In this document: positions 11,691 through 22,104 of the stretch, piece by piece
Numbering within the stretch: the stretch's first letter is position 1
Layout: each line of letters opens with the position of its first letter
Assembly: GCF_000801105.2 (NCBI RefSeq)
Contig: NC_079511.1
Location: 22,343,792-22,407,791 of the forward strand
Length of the DNA: 64,000 bases
Reading direction: 5' to 3'
DNA from: Raphanus sativus
Taxonomy: Eukaryota > Streptophyta > Magnoliopsida > Brassicales > Brassicaceae
Position numbers and translations under genes: made by a program
The notes under the pieces: generated by a model
Told to the model about the DNA's origin: nothing
What the model saw: only the letters and a program-made list of their open reading frames with translations
Databases searched by the model: none

Positions 11691-12207
11691 AGTAATCACC
11701 ATCATATGGAAAAATTGTAACATCCGAGTTGTGATATATAGAAAGACTTAAGAAAATTGATTTGACTACCTATGTCACCAAGTTGATTTACATTTTCCGT
11801 CACACATCCACCTAGAATTCTTTTTAGTGGTTTGGTTGAGCTAGGTTCAGTTTTTAATCAGTTAAAGTATTAGTATTGGCTTTAAAATCATAAATCTTTT
11901 TTCAGTGTCGCTAAGAATTATTTTTCTTTCTCTGGATATATGGAACTGATTACACCGAATCAGTCACATTGTTTCTTCGGGTTGGTACAAAAACCAATTA
12001 TTCCATGCAGTTTTGGTTTAGTTTTCGTTCAAATTCTTTAAAACCATAACTTATAGCAGTTTATATGTATATACTAATATTTTATTAGATGTGATATAAT
12101 TAAGAGCATCGTTAGTAACTATATTGTAAAACAATGAAACAAAAACATTTTGTAAAGCCAAAATTAAATAAACTAGTGAGATAGGTAACGTGTGTGATAT
12201 CACGACT
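11691..12207. other. Intergenic, no feature recognised
   Basis: AT-rich sequence that includes the likely 3' flank of the HIPP pseudogene. No gene or repeat structure was seen. Confidence 0.5.
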
Positions 12208-13085
12208 TCACATAATAGTGCAATATGATCCACTCTCATCTCCGTTCCAACCTCCACCTCCATAGCTATCAGGAATGGATCTTGAAACATATCCATTATG
12301 CATCGGCTGACCCCACTGCGGCTCCGAGTAATACCCATATTCTTGGTAATAGCCGTTGTAAGACCCACCATACATCGGGTGACCCGGCTCTGAATTATAG
12401 ATCATTGTTTGAGAACTCGAAGCTGCTGGAGCTGGAGCTGGTTTTCGCTTGTCACTGTCTTTAGGTTGTCACCTTCTTTAGGTTTGTCACCGTCTTTAGG
12501 TTTGTCACCTTCTTTAGGTTGTCACCGTCTTTAGGTTTGTCACCTTCTTAGGCTTTTCAGGTGCCTTAGCCTTTGGTGCCATAGGGTTTCGATACCATAC
12601 TCGATCTTCTTGATAGCTCCACCTCCTTTATGGCAGAGTTTCTCCGCAACTTTTCAGGACTGCAACAAACCACTTTGATCGTAACTGTTTCTTTTGACTT
12701 CTCGTCGAACAATTGGTCTTGTACTTCTGTAGTGTCATAATTTTTTTTTTTTTTTTGGCAAAGCAGTCAAAAGAAAACACAAACACAAATTAATCATTCT
12801 TTTTCAATATATTCAACGAAGAAAAAGAGAAAGGAAAGAGATAACTTACGAGCCAGGCTACAAAGAGCCCTCTTGACTTTACTGAAGTTCCCTCTTTATC
12901 AAGAGGTTTCGTCGTCAACTTCATCCATGTTACCTGTTTTTATGCATATATCATTATGGTTACTTTAGTTTTTTTGAGAACAGGCTTATTATGGTTACTA
13001 GTTGCTTATATATTATAAGAACAACTTTGTTTCAAAGAGAAGTTATTGGATTATTCATTACCTTCTCCTTGCCCACCACTGGCAT
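12208..13085 (-). pseudogene. HIPP (heavy-metal-associated isoprenylated plant protein) pseudogene
   Basis: Three exons are visible on the minus strand: 13062-13085, 12850-12933 and 12208-12726, with GT/AG borders. HIPPs are metal-binding HMA-domain proteins anchored by C-terminal prenylation. Seen here are an HMA-type beginning (VTWMKL), a Tyr/Gly-rich tail and a C-terminal CTIM, a classic CaaX box. The middle holds a Lys-Pro-Lys-(Asp/Glu)-Gly-Asp repeat. The frame breaks repeatedly: the CxxC metal site in exon 2 is missing, one base is lost near 12645 (the downstream Gly-rich HMA segment only reads in another frame), and the KPK repeat alternates between GGTGACAAACC and GGTGACAACC units. 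No continuous protein can be made. Assembly homopolymer error is possible, but the lost metal site argues for a true pseudogene. Confidence 0.75.
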
Positions 13086-15472
13086 GTTTCAAAAGAGATA
13101 ACGAGAGAATTAAGAGGCAGCTAACAAGGGGAGAATGTGTGATATTCTTCTATGAAGTTATATATGCTTTATATGTGGAGTTTTAAGAAAGATTTTAATA
13201 GGAAAAATAGTTGAACAATGTACAATTTACTTCTTTATTAGATTTTTTTTTTACGTTCAAAAACTTAATACAAACATTTTGTATTATTTCCATTGCTATT
13301 ACTAATACAAAGCCCGTAAAATGTAAAAAGAAAAAACTTTTTAGTCTGCGCTAATTATTCAAATATTACCTTTCCCTAAGCGTTGTGAAATAAATAAATC
13401 TAGAAAGTATAATTTCTGCTTCTTAATTTTTACTAGAGTTTTTTCCGGGTTACGTCCGGGTTATTTTCAAAAAAAAAATATTTTAAAATATTATGTTATT
13501 GTATTTAATATATAGTATATGTTGGAAACTATGATAAATATAAATTACTAAAATAAAAGTATACTTTATTAGAACGCAAAACGTATAGTAATGAAAAATA
13601 AATTATTTAAAATATATTACAGTAAGAAAATAGGTTAAAATTTCAATCATTTAAAATGTTGATTTTATAACTCCTTTGTTTATTCTATCTTTTGATTCGT
13701 ATTTTATATTAGTGGCTAAGAGTTTATGTTCTTACCAAAAAAAATAATCTTTTTAGAAGTATACATGAAAAATAAAATGGAGGTTATTGAAAATTTTCTT
13801 CCAATTTCAAAAAGTGTTGGATATAATAAGTATTTCTTTTTGTAAATACCTTGATTAAAGGTAACATTTAATTTCTTATTGAATATTTTTCTGAAATATC
13901 ATAAATGTTAAAAAATATACAATAGTTTTCGAAAGTGATTGGTAAGTACTCCTGAATGCTTCTCATTCTTTTTTCCACAACTAATTTAATTTATCAATCG
14001 TGCTCTAAGAGAATAATTTAAAGATACAGCGCAAAAGTTAAATTAAAAATTATATTGGCTTTAAAAATCAATTCCAAAATTTTATATTTACTTCTTTGAT
14101 AGCTATTGATATTGATCTACATCAACTGATTCAATAGCTATAGTAGAAAATTTTACAACTTATATTCTAAAGCAAAGTAATTAAATCCACAGCTTCTACC
14201 AATCAAACACTTCATGAAGTTCTTATGTTATGAAGACTAAATATCTCTGCTATTATATTCTATATGTAGTTCCCTGATAAATATCTTCTTAAATGTTATT
14301 AGTTTCCACGAAGTTCCTATTTTTCATCATCAATTTCCTAAGATTGAAGATAGAAGACATTAGCGTTGATTGTATATTTGTGTATGCTGATACGCGAATC
14401 CTCCTATTGACTCCAATTAAGGAAAAAATACATGTTAATCAACATCTTAAATGGTACAATTGAAATAGATTATTAAATATAAATCAAATAATATTTTGTT
14501 AAAAATAATAATTAAGATTTGGCTGTGATTTTCATCCAGTTAGTTATTTAAGATTTTTTGTATTAAAATAATGCAAATGTTTGTAAGATACATAAAACGA
14601 TCAAAATAGGACTCATGTGCATATTACATATTTAAATGTGATTAAATTAGAGGAGTTCTAATTTTACCGTATATTTGATAAGTTTTCTAAATTTATTTTA
14701 AAAATAATAATTTTCATAAGTACCCTAAATATGTGATGAAAATAAGACTAAATTAATTCTCGTAAGCTAATTATAAATGTTTAAGAATCATTTACAAATT
14801 TATAAACCCAACCTCATCCTCTTTTTTTTTTTGAACACAAACCCAACCTCATCCTCTAAATGCTAAGTACTAAACAATAATTACTAATTTATAAACTCAA
14901 ATTCTATAAATTTTTACTTGAAAGTAGTATTAAAATATGGTATTTAAATTATGGTGTTTTAAGAAATTGCTCATTAAATTTGGATATTCTTTTCTAATGT
15001 GTTCTTTTCATTTTTTTTATTAAAAATCTTAAAATCTTCAGTATATATTGTTTTCAAATTGTAAGAATATTTACAAAAGAAATCATGGTTTCGTTTGCTG
15101 TAAGTTTGGAACATAAAATTATTTTTTCCCTTCAGCATACAATTTGTGTTATTATAAAATGTTCATGATTTTGAAAAAAAAATGAGTAATGCAGTAAAGA
15201 TGGAAAATGTAGTTTCGCCTTCTTTCGAGACAAAAAGGTAGTTTGGTCTTCTTATTTGTGTATTCCACTTACTTCTTATCTATTTTGGTGTAGAATTTTT
15301 TTTATATTACAATTTTCCTTTAATTTTTTGTGGGGTAAAATTTCCTATTTAAAGTTCTAATAATATCAATGGAAGAATGGAAGTAAATCTTCTTGATGGT
15401 GTTAGCACACTAATTTTCCTGCATTGTTTTAATTAGTTTTTAGGATATGTTATATAATTCAAATGGGTTTTA
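13086..15472. other. AT-rich intergenic DNA
   Basis: No gene is supported. It holds the Helitron-type terminus at 13433. The remainder is low-complexity AT sequence. Confidence 0.5.
13433..13468 (-). mobile_element. Helitron 3' terminus (element lies to the right)
   Basis: On the minus strand, a CCGG...CCGG hairpin is followed by a T/A-rich spacer and CTAG, next to host T (A at 13432 on the plus strand). The 5' end was not found with confidence. Confidence 0.5.
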
Positions 15473-15488
15473 CATTTCTATATATTTT

Positions 15489-15741
15489 TTTTTTTTTTTT
15501 TTTTGATAATCCGGGGGTTCTCCACTTACGCGGATCATTCCCCCGGGCCCGGTCAGGCAGCGGTCCACTTCACCCGGGAGGGTTATACCTGGGCTGAGGA
15601 CAAGGCCCAACACCCAGTACCGCATTTGGTGACATGGAAGAGGTAGTTCCCCTCCAGGTGGTTCGAACCCAGGAGCATGACCATTGGCCCCCAAGGCCCT
15701 TACCACTTGTGCTACCTCATCCCGTCTCATTGATACACTTT
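15489..15741 (-). mobile_element. tRNA-derived SINE with perfect target duplication
   Basis: Read on the minus strand it has box A (TAGCACAAGTGG), box B (GGGTTCGAACC), a GC-rich body of about 200 bp and a 3' poly(A), seen as a T-run at 15489-15504. It is flanked by the 16-bp direct repeat catttctatatatttt at 15473-15488 and 15742-15757. The GC-rich body contrasts sharply with its AT-rich surroundings. The 86-residue open frame inside it is incidental. Confidence 0.9.
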
Positions 15742-16158
15742 CATTTCTATATATTTTGAGATTGATGATTGTGATTACCTGGTTTTTATCGGGTTTAAGT
15801 GCTTAATAATTGTCTGATAACAGTTTTTTTATTCATCTTGTATAGAAAGACGGACAAATATGTTAGCAATGTACAAAAATTATCAAAGATTCATTATCAC
15901 TCTTTTTTTTTTTAAAAGCTTCATTATCACTGTATGTATATATTTAGTTTATAGTGTTTGTTTGCTTAGATGAAAATCTATAAAGTAATTCATAATCAAA
16001 TACTGTGTTCTTAGCTTGGATATAATTTCAGTTTGTTCATATCCAATTTATTTTTGTTGCACTCCCTTCGTTTCTTAAAAATAATGTATAATATATTAAA
16101 TTTTCCTTATTTAATGTATGTTTAATTAAATAAAAATAATTAAAACAAAATCTATTGG

Positions 16159-16937
16159 TTATTTAAAAGATTAAAAATAGATCTAATGTATAAAGTTACA
16201 TTAGAAATGTAAAATGATATTTTTTGAAAAATAAAATAAATCTAGAGTGATACAGTGGGTGTTAACTTAGTTTTTTTTTTTGTCAACTGGTCACTTTTTA
16301 GACCTTTTAATCCTCAAACTGAGGTAAGTAGAGGTCGAACCCCCGACGTCAGGGCCCGAAGGCAGAGCTCAGCAGCCACTAGGCTACGAACAACCCGACG
16401 GGTGTTAACTTAGTTTAAGTTTCATTTTAAGTGTAATTAACTCTCTCCTATTTATGTAAACACTGCATTATGACTTAGTTTAATGGTAAAATATTTGATC
16501 CACTTTATTTATTTCATCACAAATTGACATGCAGTCAAAACATTTCAAATGTACACAGATATAAACAACAATTTTTTAAAACGTAGTTCACTATCACGAA
16601 TTCTTGCTTTCGTGTTAATCGCAACGACGACCTTTTGATACAGTTGCATATTTTCCATTCTTTCCTACTTTACTCAATATACTTGCAAGTTTTCCATTCT
16701 TTTCCACTCAACTACAATGCAAGTTGACTAAAGAAAAAACAACATGTATTCATTAGCTTTTATTCTCTAACCATGCCTTTGTCTCAGGATCTAAATTTGT
16801 GTGACAAACATAATACTGTATAAGCAGTTACTAAAAGAGAAAGATTTGAGGAATAAACATTGTATATCTCTAGACTATCCAGAACCAAAGTTTATGCTAT
16901 ATTCTATAAACATTGCATAGATTTTGCAGTCTCCATT
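16159..16937. repeat. Dispersed 0.8-kb repeat, copy 1
   Basis: This segment is closely similar to 48863-49699, from ttatttaaaagattaaaa through ttgcagtctccatta. Copy 1 carries a SINE (16271-16399) that copy 2 lacks. Copy 2 carries about 200 bp (roughly 49302-49505) that copy 1 lacks. No protein is encoded. It could be a non-autonomous mobile element or a segmental duplication; I could not define termini. Confidence 0.75.
16271..16399 (-). mobile_element. Short tRNA-derived SINE with 14-bp target duplication
   Basis: On the minus strand, box A (TAGCCTAGTGG) and box B (GGGTTCGACCT) precede a tail ending in poly(A), seen as a T-run at 16271-16281. The flanks are the direct repeat gggtgttaacttag (16257-16270 and 16400-16413). 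The paralogous repeat at 48950-48975 has the same sequence without the insertion, which is a direct picture of the empty site. Confidence 0.92.
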
Positions 16938-18189
16938 ATTATGACTTTTTTTCAAACCCAAGGTGATTGTAAACAACTAAACATAAGCATAGTAGTTAAT
17001 CACATTTGTTTGATTGTGACTATTTCAAGAATTTTACTGTTTTATTACTTAATTAGATCACCTTGACTGTACAGTACTCATAATTCTTCTCCACTTATAT
17101 ATAGACAAAAATAAACATCAAACATTTTCTTAAAAGGAAAATCAGTTGTCTACGATTTTTCTGATTTAGCCTTCCGCGAGACAAATCGTTTTTTATTTTA
17201 TTTTGGAGATAAGTAAGGATATCTACATTAGAGCATCTCTAAGCATTGCATATTTTCTCATCTAAAATAGAATTTAGAGTAAAAATCCACCAATTGTACT
17301 CTGTTTTTCATTGTATAATAGAGTAACAAATAGATTTACTCTATAAATATAATAACTCATTTATTTTTCATTCATTATTTATCTTTCATTCTAAAATATA
17401 TTACTATTGGAGTAGATCCAATTTTATTATAGAAGAACTCTGTTTTGATGAAAAATATAGTGAACCATTGATAATGGTCTTTGTAAACATCTCATAAAAT
17501 ATCTCAACAATAATAAAAAATCAAAGTATCCTAATAATAAAAAGATCAAACGAAATGAAAATGAGAAGAAAAATAAATAGAGAATGAAGGAGTTCTACTA
17601 TTTTGATGAAAAAACTCATTTTGTAGCTGTCAATTCTTAAAATATTAAAATCATATATAACTTTTATTTGGACAAATTTTTTTGGACAAATTAAAATCAT
17701 ATATAACCGAATTCGTATTTGGCTTGTAAAAGCTATTTTAGTGAGCTCTTGAGCATATTCTATTTTAATTAAATAGTTTGATATTCCGGAGAACAAATAT
17801 GATTGGGTTAGCACAGCAACGTTGTTTATCAATCATATGTTATTCAGAAACGACGAAATACAATATCATGAAATTATTTATTAATTTTTGATTCCACAAA
17901 CAGTTACATATGTTCATCAAATATGTTTTTTAAGTTCTCGGTCAAGAAATGGAAACAAATATAACTGTTGAAACTATTTTATACCATTATCTTGTAAGAC
18001 CACCAGCAACATTCTTCAACTTGAAACTGCACATTCAGACGTCCTTTCAGATCCTGTGGAGAGCGCATACGGAATTGGTTGATCTTCCAACACATAAGCT
18101 CAAGAAACACTTATATGCAATGACCTTCACCTCTCTTGTTTTCAAAATACTTCAACCTTGGTGCCTTAGATTCATTGAAAGGGCCTTCT
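16938..18189. other. Intergenic; possible MITE and a decayed coding tail
   Basis: About 255 bp (17230-17485) start with gagcatctctaagcattg and end with aaccattgataatggtct, resembling the imperfect inverted ends of small crucifer MITEs. From 18189 back to about 18080, minus-strand sequence after the HY5-like stop codon still reads as protein in a shifted frame (for example KAPRLKYFENKRGEG), suggesting further decayed coding sequence. Confidence 0.4.
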
Positions 18190-18763
18190 CTAGTAATCTT
18201 GCCTATCAAATGAATTCAGAAGTCGCCTAGGCTTCTCCGCAAACATTGCAACTGTACCGGAGCCTTTGATTTTTCCAAAGAAGCTACGTGGATTAAGAAG
18301 ATGAACTATGGTGGACTCGTTCACTTCTCCATCTGTCACATTCCCATGATCCTGCTGTAAATTTTCTCACATATAACAAAAATAACCACAATAAGGGTAG
18401 GAACCTCTGAGTTCCTGGAGAAAGAAGTGACTGCAACTCAGTCATGCGATACACTGGCTTATGTTCTGCTTTCTATTCGGTTCCAAATATTGCTATCATC
18501 AATAACAGAAGAGTGTAAAAACTTACCAAATACATAACACGAACGAACCATCCACATAGATCACAGTCAATGAGCGTATTCCAAGAACCATTGGAAATCT
18601 AAAAATATATTTGTGAACTAATCTCAAGCTTATCTTAGGCTACTTGGTATTTAATTCGATGAATGGGTCCCTAAGGCTTGAAAATTGATGGTTTAATTCC
18701 AGTAATATGATATGTTTGAAGTCTAACAGGATAGATAAAAAAGCATACTTGTTTAAGCATCTG
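18190..18763 (-). pseudogene. HY5-like: HY5-like bZIP gene, 3' portion beyond the retrotransposon
   Basis: This continues the minus-strand gene interrupted at 36866. The leucine-zipper exon resumes at 18763 (shared cagat, then codons for Leu-Lys-Gln) and ends at 18749 before a GT donor. Two further exons with good splice signals follow: 18527-18598 (72 bp) and 18190-18354 (165 bp including a TAG stop). All joins are phase 0, so a frame stays open to the stop. These last exons (containing IDCDLCGWF and HLLNPRSFFGKIKG) do not resemble the short HY5 C-terminus and I do not recognise them. The downstream gene is separated from its promoter by 18 kb of retrotransposon, so a normal transcript is unlikely. 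Confidence 0.65.
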
Positions 18764-19229
18764 TGTAGGGGAAGGATTACACCCCTCTAGAGGCCCGACG
18801 AACAGTAGTACACGGCCTGAACATAACCAGAAGTGGGCCGAGAAAGCGGCCCGGGAAGGTCTCTTTTAGTCGACCGCGCGACTAAATGACAAAAGCCCAA
18901 TAAGCCGGCCAACCGACATAAGCCCACCCGGACTAGCGGACGTGAGGGCGAACTCGAGAAGAAGGTCTATAAAAGGAAGAAAGGGGACAACGTAGAAGGG
19001 ATCCACACTTTTACACACTCACAAGGCGGCTAGATCTAGGGTTTTACTCCTCTCTATCCGCTATCTTGTATCGTTTCCAGGCTAGCTCTTCGAGCTCTAC
19101 TTTGTCTCTCTCTTTACACTTACTCTGTAACTGGTTCCTGATACCTTCATCTATAAAACGTCTTTGTTAGACCCACAGACGAGTTCTTCGTCTTCTCTTT
19201 ACTAGTTTCGACCGAACTCGGTTCTAACA
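18764..19229 (+). repeat. 5' LTR of the Tat element
   Basis: 466 bp, starting TGTAGGGG and ending CTAACA. A TATA-like ctataaaagg at about 18967 marks the likely U3 promoter, which would place the transcript start near 18995. Confidence 0.95.
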
Positions 19230-19230
19230 G

Positions 19231-19249
19231 TTGGCGCCCACCGTGGGGC
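19231..19249 (+). promoter_or_regulatory. Primer-binding site of the Tat element
   Basis: TTGGCGCCCACCGTGGGGC begins two bases after the LTR, the position where tRNA-primed minus-strand synthesis starts. I do not assign the tRNA; it is not the initiator Met type. Confidence 0.7.
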
Positions 19250-19271
19250 TAGCAAAGTAACGTTAGCAAAG

Positions 19272-19765
19272 ATGAGTCAGAACCCCGAAGGTTCCACTTC
19301 CGGCGACGAACACGACGCGCCGGGACCAACCCCAGTCACGGCTATCCCGATAGCCCCCGCCTTTGTCGATACCATCATGGAGCGCTTTGCCCGACAAGAC
19401 GCCGCCCAAAAAGCAGCCACCGAGCAAATCGCCGCAATCGCGGCACTACTCGCTCCTCTCGCCGGCGCTCCAGACGCAGCCACCGACACCATCCGCAGGC
19501 AACTGTTCGCGAGTGACCTAGCTGCTAACCCGACGAGTCACGGCGCTCCTCCCAGTACTCTCAACCCGGACGCAGCGCCTTTCACCCCTGCGAACCCAGA
19601 TCTACAGATGGTTCGCGAGGTAGCCGCACTCATACAGTCGCTCCTAGACATCAACTCCAAGATACACTGCGTCACCACCTCCGCGCCGCAAATAGAACGC
19701 GTTCTGGCGAACACCCTCCGAACACCATTCTCCCCGGCGATAACCGGCGTCAGACTGCGACACGT
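19272..19765 (+). pseudogene. gag, 5' part, interrupted by a CACTA transposon
   Basis: The frame opens at 19272 (MSQNPEGSTSGDEHD) shortly after the primer site and runs about 164 codons: a Pro/Ala-rich N-terminal region typical of Tat Gag. It is cut at 19765 by the CACTA element. Subtracting the insertion plus one target copy (5669 bp) brings this frame exactly into that of 25433-27829, and the sequence immediately after the insertion (LRLPTYEGLTDP) reads as the conserved Gag core. The interruption is therefore a clean insertion into what was an open gag-protease frame. Reading past 19765 gives only a short aberrant tail. Confidence 0.85.
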
Positions 19766-20382
19766 CACTACAACAAATATGTGTATTATTAGCATCCGAA
19801 AAACGCTATCATATCGTTTTCATAGCGTTTCGAAGAACGCCGTGACAGCCGCAGCTATAATAGACCCCCCTCCTAGCGTAGCGTTTTTCGCGTGCTGTAA
19901 CAATTTAGAGATATTATAGCATTTTTGCTTTGTTATATTAAACTTATTTATAGCGACTGGTTTTAGCTATTTTAAATATTTATGTGGCAGTTTCTGTGTG
20001 CTATAAAATATTTTCTTATGACAATTATTTTTTGTCATGGATTACGTTTTTGTAACTCAGTATTTTTGATCCTGTAATAGCAATGTACGTAAGCCATTGG
20101 AAAGATTAATACAGCATTTTTCTCGTGCTGGGAAGTTTATATTCATAGCTAACACTGAATATACGATTTTTTCTATATTGACACATTTGTTGGTTTGATT
20201 TACTGAATTTTGTTTATTTTTTGGGTTATTGAAATGCAAAATATTGGAAAAAGGAGAAATGAAAATAAGATTTTTTAGTAATTGTAACGAAAATAGAAAT
20301 ATGGGAAAAGCATTATGATGCTGACAATTGATTAATCATATAGCAAAGAAACACATACATAAACAACATACATAAACAACAA

Positions 20383-20754
20383 TTAGTAATGACGGCCAGA
20401 CTTGTTTCGTGAGGACTGTCCTTGTGCTTGTCGTATGTGTCTCATAAGAGACGAGTTTCTGAACATTGGGTCGATGTCTTCTTCAGGTTCCTCAATGCGT
20501 GTCAAGTAGCCAAGAGAGCGTCTGTACTCTGCTCTGGTTATCTCCTCCACATCATTCCCGCCCCTGAACTCTGCTCTGGTTATCTCCTCCACATCATTCC
20601 CACCCGAGGACTGTCCTCGTTGTTGTTCTGTGTTGAGTGCTTCTTGTTGTGGTTTTTGTTTTTGGAGTAGTTGTGGTCTCACTCCAGATGCCGGCAGAGC
20701 ACATACGATGATCTTCCTTCCTTCCATTAGATTTCTAGACTGTAAAGTTAACAC
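20383..20754 (-). CDS. Unidentified ORF at the 3' side of the CACTA element
   Basis: 123 residues on the transposase strand, downstream of it. It may be the last exon of a second element protein, but I recognise no domain. It is charged and Gln/Arg-rich, and carries an exact-style internal duplication: GGNDVEEITRAE occurs twice, encoded by a 42-bp tandem repeat near 20525-20610. It ends just inside the element's AT-rich left part. Confidence 0.4.
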   Translation of the reverse strand: MLTLQSRNLMEGRKIIVCALPASGVRPQLLQKQKPQQEALNTEQQRGQSSGGNDVEEITRAEFRGGNDVEEITRAEYRRSLGYLTRIEEPEEDIDPMFRNSSLMRHIRQAQGQSSRNKSGRHY

Positions 20755-22104
20755 AAGTTAGAACTGTAATTGATATTTGATTATGAATATCTTAACTTAA
20801 AATGAAAACTTAACAGTAGTTAGATAGATCTATACGGTTACAATACACATAATTTGAAGAAGAAATAATAAATCGAAGATGATATTTGAAGAAGAATAAA
20901 TGGAAATCGAATATCTCTGACCTTTGAAGAAGTTCCAAACCCAGATCTCTAAGGCTTCGAATCTTTAAGGATCTGTTAAGAGTTGTTACCTTTTTAATTA
21001 GAGAAATGTATAATAATCATAAGGATGAGTTAAATCTAGGGTTTAGGCGTTAGAGGGCGCAGACCTATTGATATGGATGAGTTCGATGGAAACCCAGAGA
21101 GTGAAATCGAGGTTGCTTAAGAGAGATTCATGGTTGTTTGAGATGGAATGGTGATGTGTAGACAGTGATTAGTGGTGGGTCGAAGTGGGCTCGTGGTGGC
21201 ACAGAGAGAATTGCGGTTGTTTGAGATAACTCTGTAACCTAGGTTGCGGTGGAGAAGGAAGGAGATAAAAGACAAAAACAATTGTGAACCGTTAGATTAA
21301 CATTTACGAACGGACATGATTAGAATCCTTGCCTTAAAATAATCAACCAATAGGAAGAGAGGACGAGGATAGATGGATGGTGGATTATGGGCCTTTGATC
21401 TTATATCAAATCGATGGCTACTAAAAAAAGAAGAGAAATTATGTTTCTGGGTATTTAAAATTATTTTTAAAATATGTAAAAAAATTGTAAAAATTTATAA
21501 TCATGATTTTAAAATATAAATCTAATTTTAGCATCAATTTGTCAAAATATAAACCACAAAACACTTTAACTACACCAATATACCCTAATCCTCAAACTCA
21601 ACACTACATATGCTAACACTTTCACAACAAAGATAATGTGGAAAGGGGAACTACATCATATGTTTTGTGATTAACATATCATTTTGTCTTAGTGTGTGTT
21701 ATAGCATCTTGAAAAAGACCTGAAAACTATAAGTGGAATAAACCTTAAAAGAAATCTCTAAACCTAATCACAAAAAAAACATGAGAATCCTAACCCCTAT
21801 CATTACCCTAAATTGAAAATAGTGATTTTCTAGCTGAACCAACAAATGGACATTTAGTTTATTGGGCTTTTGTAAAATTGAAATGATAAAATGGATCAAA
21901 CACAATAACATAAAGTCTTAATTTAGTAAAATCATCCAAACCATACATAGATTAAATTTTTCAACCGAGTACATGAAAAAGAGAAACACACGAGTCATTG
22001 AAATACAAAGCCATGTTCTGAAACAGCAAAGAACAAGAACTTAACTAAACAGGAAACACCAAGTCACCATTATATCAAAGAAACTTGGAGGAAAAAAACG
22101 CTCA

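Noticed and set aside
15470..15730. 86-residue minus-strand frame with plausible codon use
   Set aside because: It lies wholly in a SINE; the apparent coding quality comes from its GC-rich tRNA-related body.
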